From: Ruegeria lacuscaerulensis
GTDB lineage: Bacteria; Pseudomonadota; Alphaproteobacteria; Rhodobacterales; Rhodobacteraceae
NCBI RefSeq assembly: GCF_013031245.1
Contig: NZ_WPZL01000001.1
Location: forward strand, 62,001-126,000
Reading direction: 5' to 3'
DNA: 64,000 nucleotides
Of this stretch, positions 59,125-64,000 are shown piece by piece (position 1 is the first letter of the stretch; each line of letters opens with the position of its first letter). Position numbers and translations under genes: made by a program. A model generated the notes under the pieces. That model was not told the DNA's origin. It did not search any database and worked only from the letters and a program-made list of their open reading frames with translations.

Positions 59125-60903
59125 ATGCATTTCCTTCAACTGACAGAAACGGGCAGCGCAATATTGGCGCTGATGGTCGTTGCAGGCATGTTCATCATGT
59201 TCCTGCGCGAAGTTTATCCGACCGAGGTTGTCGCCATCGGTGGTGTCGCCCTGATGCTGGTGACGGGTATTCTGCCTTATCAAAGCGCGCTGGCTGTGTT
59301 GTCCAACCCGGCGCCCTGGACGATTGCGGCGATGTTCATCATCATGGGTGCTTTGGTGCGAACCGGAGCGCTGGACGCGTTCACCACGACGGCGCAGAAG
59401 CAGGCGCAGGTAAACCCGCGCTTTGCCATCGGCTTGCTGATGGCCTTTGTCGTATTTGCTTCCGCCGTGGTTTCGAACACGCCAGTGGTGGTCGTCATGA
59501 TCCCGGTCTTTGTCCAGATTGCGCGCACATTGAACGTTCCGGCCTCGAAATTGCTGATCCCGCTGAGTTACGCGGCCATTCTGGGGGGCACACTGACCTT
59601 GATCGGAACCTCGACCAACCTCTTGGTGGACGGTGTCGCCCGCTCGCAGGGGATGACAGCGTTCTCGATTTTCGAAGTTACCCCGCTGGGCATCGTGCTG
59701 GTGATTTACGGGATGTTCTATCTGCGCTTTGTCGCGCCACGTCTTCTGCCGGACCGGGACAGCATGGCCTCGCTACTCAGCGACCGGTCGAAAATGAAAT
59801 TTTTTACCGAGGCGGTCATCCCCCCCGAAAGCAACCTGATTGGGCGCGAAGTGACAGGGGTTCAGTTGTTTAAACGTCCCGGTGTGCGCCTGATCGACGT
59901 GATCCGGGGCGACGAGTCACTGCGGCGTAATTTGAAGGGCGTCACGCTGAACGTCGGCGATCGCGTGGTTCTGCGTACCCAGATGACCGAACTGCTGAGC
60001 CTGCAGAGCAACAAGGAACTGAAGCGCGTTGATCAGGTTTCAGCGGTTGAGACCAAAACAGTCGAAGTACTGATCACCCCCGGTTGCCGCATGGTTGGCC
60101 GGACCTTGGGTGCGTTGCGTCTGCGTCGCCGGTACGGTGTCTATGTGCTGGCCGTGCATCGCCGAAATCAGAATATCGGGCGTCAGTTGGACGATCTGGT
60201 GGTTCGGGTCGGGGATACGCTGCTGTTGGAAGGTGCCCCTGCGGACATCCAGAAACTGGCGGCCGACATGGAAATGGTCGACGTCGCGCAACCTTCGGCC
60301 CGGGCGTTCCGTCGCAGCCACGCTCCGATTGCCATTGGTTCGCTCGTAGGGATCGTCGCGCTGGCCGCGCTGGGTGTCGCGCCGATCCTGCTGTTGTCGA
60401 TTTTGGCGGTTGCTGTAGTTCTGATCACCCGCTGCATCGACGCTGATGAGGCGTTTTCATTTGTCGAAGGCCGTCTTCTGGCCTTGATCTTCGCGATGCT
60501 GGCCATCGGCGCAGCGCTCGATAAATCCGGGGCGGTTTCGCTGATTGTCGAGGCCGTCGCGCCGGGCCTTAGCAAGTTGCCACCCGTTCTGATCATCTGG
60601 GCGGTCTACCTGCTGACCTCTGTGCTGACCGAGCTGGTGTCGAATAATGCGGTGGCCGTCGTCGTGACGCCGATTGCCATCGGGTTGGCGCAGGCCGTGG
60701 GAATCGATCCGCGCCCGCTGGTGGTGGCGGTTATGGTCGCGGCCTCGGCTTCGTTCGCGACACCAATCGGCTATCAGACCAACATGATGGTCTACGGTCC
60801 GGGCGGGTACAGGTTTGTGGATTTCATGAAGGTCGGTATCCCGCTGAACCTGACTGTCGGCTTGTTGGCCTCACTGCTGATTCCATTGATCTGGCCCCTG
60901 TAA
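59125..60903 (+). CDS. SLC13/DASS family transporter with two TrkA-C (RCK_C) domains
   Basis: The 592-residue membrane protein has a split transporter. The first half holds about five helices (ILALMVVAGMFIMFLREVYP) with the substrate/sodium motif near TLTLIGTSTNLLVDG at 155-169. Two cytoplasmic TrkA-C domains fill about 215-390 (VIPPESNLIGREVTGVQLFK, TPGCRMVGRTLGALRLRRRY). The second half repeats the transport motif (VLTELVSNNAVAVVVTPIAI, FATPIGYQTNMMVYGPGGYR). This build is found in proteins moving sulfate, dicarboxylates or other anions; the substrate cannot be read. It is probably a single gene. Confidence 0.93.
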   Translation: MHFLQLTETGSAILALMVVAGMFIMFLREVYPTEVVAIGGVALMLVTGILPYQSALAVLSNPAPWTIAAMFIIMGALVRTGALDAFTTTAQKQAQVNPRFAIGLLMAFVVFASAVVSNTPVVVVMIPVFVQIARTLNVPASKLLIPLSYAAILGGTLTLIGTSTNLLVDGVARSQGMTAFSIFEVTPLGIVLVIYGMFYLRFVAPRLLPDRDSMASLLSDRSKMKFFTEAVIPPESNLIGREVTGVQLFKRPGVRLIDVIRGDESLRRNLKGVTLNVGDRVVLRTQMTELLSLQSNKELKRVDQVSAVETKTVEVLITPGCRMVGRTLGALRLRRRYGVYVLAVHRRNQNIGRQLDDLVVRVGDTLLLEGAPADIQKLAADMEMVDVAQPSARAFRRSHAPIAIGSLVGIVALAALGVAPILLLSILAVAVVLITRCIDADEAFSFVEGRLLALIFAMLAIGAALDKSGAVSLIVEAVAPGLSKLPPVLIIWAVYLLTSVLTELVSNNAVAVVVTPIAIGLAQAVGIDPRPLVVAVMVAASASFATPIGYQTNMMVYGPGGYRFVDFMKVGIPLNLTVGLLASLLIPLIWPL

Positions 60904-61001
60904 GGTCGGCGCAGAACCGCCGGTTTTTCCTCGAAGTTCTTGTAATCTCGGAACCTCGCACAATGTTTTGAGAAAGAGAATTTGCGAAAGGGAAGACGTT
61001 T

Positions 61002-61742
61002 ATGCCCAGGATTGGATCCGCCGTTATTGCTGTTGCGGCTATGTCGGTGGCCTTGAGCAGTGCCGCCGTGGCCGGAACTATAGAAGGCACGGCCACGTAT
61101 CGCGAACGTATCGCGGTTCCGCCGGACGCGACGCTTTACGTTCAATTGCAGGACGTGTCTCGCTCTGATGCTCCATCCGTGACCCTGGCCGCTAAACGCT
61201 ATGCGCTGACCAGCGTGCCTGCGCAGTTTGACCTCAGCTACGACGAAGCGCTGATCCAGGACGGGATGCGCTATGTGGTGCGCGGATCGGTCTTTCAGGG
61301 CGAAAAGCTGCTGTTTACCACGGATACGGCCTATCCGGTTTTGACCGATGGCTCCGGGAACACGGCTGATCTGGTCCTGGTTCAGGCGAAACCTCAGGGG
61401 GTTGCGGTGCTGGAGAATACCAATTGGACTGCAACCGGGTTGAACGGTGCGCGGCTTGAAACTGAAAAACGGCCCACGCTCTCTTTCGCCCAAGGCGGCG
61501 CCTTTTCAGGCAGTGGTGGCTGCAACCGTTTTTCCGGTCGGGCGGAAATCTCGGGAAGTCGAATCGAGTTCCCTGACAACATGGCAGCAACGCTGATGGC
61601 CTGCCCACCGCCGTTGGATGAAGTCGAGCGGCAGTTTTTCAAAGCGTTGCAGGGCGTGACCACCTATGCGCAAAAAGGCGATACGCTGGTGTTGCTGGAC
61701 AGTGCTGGGCAACCCGTGGTGCAATTTGCGCGGACGCAATAA
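61002..61742 (+). CDS. Secreted protein with YbaY-like and META domains
   Basis: The 246-residue protein has a signal peptide (VIAVAAMSVALSSAAVAG). A YbaY-type beta domain fills about 24-125 (GTIEGTATYRERIAVPPDAT, VQLQDVSRSDAPSVTLAAKR, FDLSYDEALI). A META/HslJ-like domain fills about 140-245 (NTNWTATGLNG, SFAQGGAFSGSGGCNRFSGR, MAATLMACPPPLDEVERQFF, containing the typical paired Cys). META domains occur in heat-shock and motility-linked envelope proteins. The function is unknown. The plus-strand gene ends before a hairpin shared with the convergent dehydrogenase gene. Confidence 0.85.
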   Translation: MPRIGSAVIAVAAMSVALSSAAVAGTIEGTATYRERIAVPPDATLYVQLQDVSRSDAPSVTLAAKRYALTSVPAQFDLSYDEALIQDGMRYVVRGSVFQGEKLLFTTDTAYPVLTDGSGNTADLVLVQAKPQGVAVLENTNWTATGLNGARLETEKRPTLSFAQGGAFSGSGGCNRFSGRAEISGSRIEFPDNMAATLMACPPPLDEVERQFFKALQGVTTYAQKGDTLVLLDSAGQPVVQFARTQ

Positions 61743-61747
61743 AGCTG

Positions 61748-61770
61748 AGAGCCGTTCAAGCGACGGCTCT
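61748..61770. terminator. Hairpin at the convergent gene junction
   Basis: AGAGCCGT (61748-61755) pairs with ACGGCTCT (61763-61770) around a 7-base loop. The stop codon of the minus-strand dehydrogenase gene lies in the loop (61756-61758). It could end transcription in both directions but lacks a T-run. Confidence 0.5.
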
Positions 61771-63417
61771 TGACCGACCGGCATTACGGCCCGAGAAGAT
61801 GCAGCCGCCCAGAAACGAGCCTTCCAGCGCGTTGTAGCCGTGGTAACCGCCACCGCCAAAGCCGGCGACCTCTCCCGCAGCAAACAGGCCAGGAACGACC
61901 TGACCATCCGCACCGATCATCTGACTGTCCAGATTGGTCTGCAATCCACCCAGCGTCTTGCGCGTCAGCACGTGCAGTTTCACCGCGATCAGCGGGCCGT
62001 TGGCGGGGTCAAGAAACTTGTGAGGTTTCGCGGTCCGGATCAGTTTGTCCCCGCGGTAATTGCGCGCCGCCAGAATGGCCGCCATCTGGGCGTCCTTGGT
62101 AAAGGGGTTATCGACCTGTGAATCTCGCGCCTCGATCTGAGCGCGCAGATGTGCCTCGTCGATCAGACCGCCACCCATCTGGTTCATGCCGCTGACAAGT
62201 TCGGTCAGTGTATTGGCGACGATGAAATCCTCGCCATGTTCCTTAAATGCCTCGACCGGCGCTGTTGCCTTTGATCCGGTCAGGATGCGCTGGAACAGTA
62301 CCTCTTTCCAGCCACCATCGGTCATGTCGGGGTTCTGTTCGGATCCTGAGAGGGCAAACTCTTTCTTGATTACCTTCTGGGTCAGGACAAACCAGCTGTA
62401 TTCATAGCCGGTTTTCAGGATTTCGCCCAGGGTACCCAGCGTATCGAACCCGGGCATGCAGGGTGGTTTCAGCCGGTTACCGCGTGCGTCGAACCACATG
62501 GAGCTGGGGCCGGGCAGGATGCGGATACCGTGCGAAGGCCAGATCGGGTTCCAGTTCCGCACGCCCTCGGTGTAATGCCACATCCGGTCGCTGTTGATCA
62601 CGTGACCCCCGGCCTTTTCGCTGATGCCGATCATCCGCCCATCGACGTGAAACGGCACACCCGCCACCATATCCTTTGGCGGTTCTCCCAGCCGGTCGCG
62701 GGGCCAGTTCTGACGCACCATCTCGAAATTGCCGCCGATCCCGCCCGAGGTGACGATGACCGAAGGCGCATAGGCTTCGAACTCGCCAACTTCATCACGA
62801 TTGGTTTTGGCACCGTGAGGTGCGGCGTCATCGGCAAGAACCTCGCCCGAGACGCCCTTGGCCGTACCGTTCTGCATGATGATATGACTTACCTGGTGGC
62901 GAAATTTCAGCTCGATCAGCCCCGCGCTGACATGTTCGCGTACGCGACGGATGAAGTGTTTCAGAACCCCCGGGCCTGTGCCCCAGGTGATGTGGAACCG
63001 GGGCACCGAATTGCCGTGACCATCCGCATATGACCCTCCGCGCTCGGCCCAGCCGACGACTGGAAACCAGCGCAGGCCCATTTCGTACAACCAGGGTCGC
63101 ATTTCTCCGGCGGCGAATTCCACGTATGCCTCAGCCCATTTGCGAGGCCAGGCGTCTTCGTCGCGGTCGAATTGCGCGCTGCCCATCCAGTCGCGCAACG
63201 CAAGTTCATGGCTGTCCTTGATGCCCATCCGGCGCTGTTCAGGAGTGTTCACCATGAACAGCCCGCCAAGGCTCCAGAACGCCTGTCCGCCCAGAAAATG
63301 TTCGGGTTCCTGATCGAGGACGATAACCTTCTTGCCGCGATCACCCAGTTCGGAAGCGGCCGCCAGACCAGCCAGCCCGGCCCCTACGACAATGGCATCA
63401 ACAGTGTTGGTGGTCAT
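61756..63417 (-). CDS. FAD-binding dehydrogenase, fumarate reductase / 3-ketosteroid dehydrogenase-like
   Basis: The 553-residue flavoprotein opens with an FAD-binding fold: DAIVVGAGLAGLAAASELGD near 7-26 and VIVLDQEPEHFLGGQAFWSL. A family C-terminal block GLFAAGEVAGFGGGGYHGYN near 510-530 completes the FAD site. The middle part (WAERGGSYADGHGNSVPRFH) belongs to a group annotated as FAD-binding dehydrogenase or KsdD-like, with no established substrate. AAGGAC precedes the ATG. It starts 11 bases after a decayed bile-acid:sodium symporter gene on the same strand. Confidence 0.9.
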   Translation of the reverse strand: MTTNTVDAIVVGAGLAGLAAASELGDRGKKVIVLDQEPEHFLGGQAFWSLGGLFMVNTPEQRRMGIKDSHELALRDWMGSAQFDRDEDAWPRKWAEAYVEFAAGEMRPWLYEMGLRWFPVVGWAERGGSYADGHGNSVPRFHITWGTGPGVLKHFIRRVREHVSAGLIELKFRHQVSHIIMQNGTAKGVSGEVLADDAAPHGAKTNRDEVGEFEAYAPSVIVTSGGIGGNFEMVRQNWPRDRLGEPPKDMVAGVPFHVDGRMIGISEKAGGHVINSDRMWHYTEGVRNWNPIWPSHGIRILPGPSSMWFDARGNRLKPPCMPGFDTLGTLGEILKTGYEYSWFVLTQKVIKKEFALSGSEQNPDMTDGGWKEVLFQRILTGSKATAPVEAFKEHGEDFIVANTLTELVSGMNQMGGGLIDEAHLRAQIEARDSQVDNPFTKDAQMAAILAARNYRGDKLIRTAKPHKFLDPANGPLIAVKLHVLTRKTLGGLQTNLDSQMIGADGQVVPGLFAAGEVAGFGGGGYHGYNALEGSFLGGCIFSGRNAGRSRAVA

Positions 63418-63428
63418 GTCTTGTCCTT

Positions 63429-63820
63429 TCAGCGGCCGCGGAGCCAGGCGATAAACGGAAGGGCCACACCATACATCGTGATCCCAAAACGGCCGAGGGC
63501 TGAACCCCCTGCCTGTCCCTTTGGTCAGCGCCGCCAGAGTGTTGATCAGGATCTAGGCGAGGGCCAGACCGGCGATTGAAACTTCCGGGAGGAGCGCTGA
63601 GCAGCATGAAGCCAACCGCAATCTCGGACGGCAATGCGAACAACGTGACGAAAAAATAGGCCGCGATGGGCAGCAAGATGATGTGGCTCAGCACACCGAT
63701 GGCGAACGGGAAGTGCAGGCTGACGACGCGGCGGAAATCGGCGACCTCGGGCCCAACGCCCAGAGACAGCATGAAAACCGTCAGCGACAGCGGCAGGCCG
63801 ACATTTATGAGCAGATCCAA
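63429..63820 (-). pseudogene. Decayed bile acid:sodium symporter (BASS) family gene
   Basis: From a TTG at 63820, behind GGGAGGAG, the frame encodes a good BASS N-terminus of about 77 residues (INVGLPLSLTVFMLSLGVGP, then FALPSEIAVGFMLLSAPPGS). The homology then stops. Downstream, two other frames carry what looks like a C-terminus: VSIAGLALA, an in-frame TAG, ILINTLAALTKGTGRG and, after another shift, LGRFGITMYGVALPFIAWLR ending at 63429. This suggests loss of the middle (about 150 residues) plus a stop and frameshift. A sequencing or assembly error could explain the shifts but not the missing middle. Confidence 0.75.
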
Positions 63821-63892
63821 GAACAACTCCTCCCAAAGCCGTTCCGATCAGCCTATGCGAGTGTCAAAGCCGCAGGCAACAACGCCGTTGGG

Positions 63893-64000
63893 TCACATGT
63901 AGCGTTGGGCGAAACGACGCAGGATTTCGCCGGGCTGGGTGACGTCTGCTGCGTGGCATATATCGATCAGGCGCTGTGCGTCATCGGGTGGAAAATAGCC
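63893..64000 (-). CDS. C-terminal fragment of a gene cut by the window edge
   Basis: Thirty-five codons are open to the edge, starting inside GYFPPDDAQRLIDICHAADV and ending FAQRYM with TGA at 63893-63895. The composition looks coding for this genome. The protein cannot be identified from this fragment. It lies on the same strand as the pseudogene, about 70 bases upstream of it, and may head the same operon. Confidence 0.5.
   Translation of the reverse strand, partial: GYFPPDDAQRLIDICHAADVTQPGEILRRFAQRYM

Overview
The window looks like chromosomal DNA of an alphaproteobacterium of the Rhodobacteraceae, most likely the Roseobacter group. The reasons are its high GC content, the tight operons with 4-base ATGA overlaps, the gene families present (short PutA with a divergent Lrp-type regulator, GatCA, type A RNase P RNA, DUF1127 protein, SinR-like XRE regulator, DUF2182/DUF1326 pair) and the lack of insertion sequences, CRISPR arrays or phage genes. 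The genus is inference. Coding density is high and most genes are ordinary metabolism, transport or envelope functions.

Region by region. 1-4.4 kb: proline catabolism (putA, cut by the window edge) with divergent putR, then a periplasmic TPR protein. 4.4-6.4 kb: a Tat-exported PhoX-type phosphatase behind a candidate Pho box. 6.5-16.5 kb: a bidirectional amino-sugar locus. Leftward lie murQ and an ABC sugar importer with a Gfo/Idh/MocA oxidoreductase; rightward lie a BadF-type sugar kinase, a GntR/UTRA regulator, an SIS-domain deaminase and nagA. A direct-repeat operator sits in front of each arm. 16.6-21.7 kb: tRNA-Gly(UCC), an MsbA-like exporter, an acyl-CoA synthetase and an HSL-type esterase. 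21.7-27.7 kb: an oligopeptide-type ABC importer operon followed by a phosphodiesterase. 27.7-28.3 kb: about 580 bases with no gene I can support. 28.3-30.5 kb: glycerate 2-kinase, dtd and a nitroreductase.

30.6-36.7 kb is the most unusual block. Seven codirectional genes encode a 29-residue membrane microprotein, an XpaC-like protein, TelA, a DUF2927 lipoprotein, an SPFH protein with a GYF-like tail (YdjI type), cytochrome b561 and a double zinc-ribbon membrane protein (YdjG type). It reads as a fusion of two membrane-stress modules usually described apart (TelA-XpaC and YdjG-YdjI) and is my best candidate for a poorly described system. A TerB-like DUF533 protein is encoded separately at 46.5 kb.

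36.7-44.2 kb: rRNA pseudouridine synthase, tadA, an MBL-fold hydrolase, a ceramidase-like membrane protein, a DUF4202 protein, a 52-residue secreted peptide behind a tandem 34-base repeat, gatCA, an Excalibur lipoprotein overlapping an AmpD-type amidase, and RNase P RNA. 44.2-49.5 kb: GYD, DUF2182 and DUF1326 genes, the TerB-like gene, rpmG, a lipoprotein, a Bax-inhibitor-1 family protein and a DUF1127 protein. 49.6-55.8 kb: a LysR regulator, quinone oxidoreductase, XRE regulator, HisN-type phosphatase and two convergent purine-base deaminases. 55.9-64 kb: mgtE, 5-formyl-THF cyclo-ligase, a DUF333 lipoprotein, a YmdB-type phosphoesterase, an SLC13 transporter, a META-domain protein, a flavoprotein dehydrogenase, a decayed bile-acid:sodium symporter gene and a partial gene at the edge.

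All calls come from reading translations and DNA by eye. No database search was run, so family names rest on motif recognition and functional coupling on gene order.
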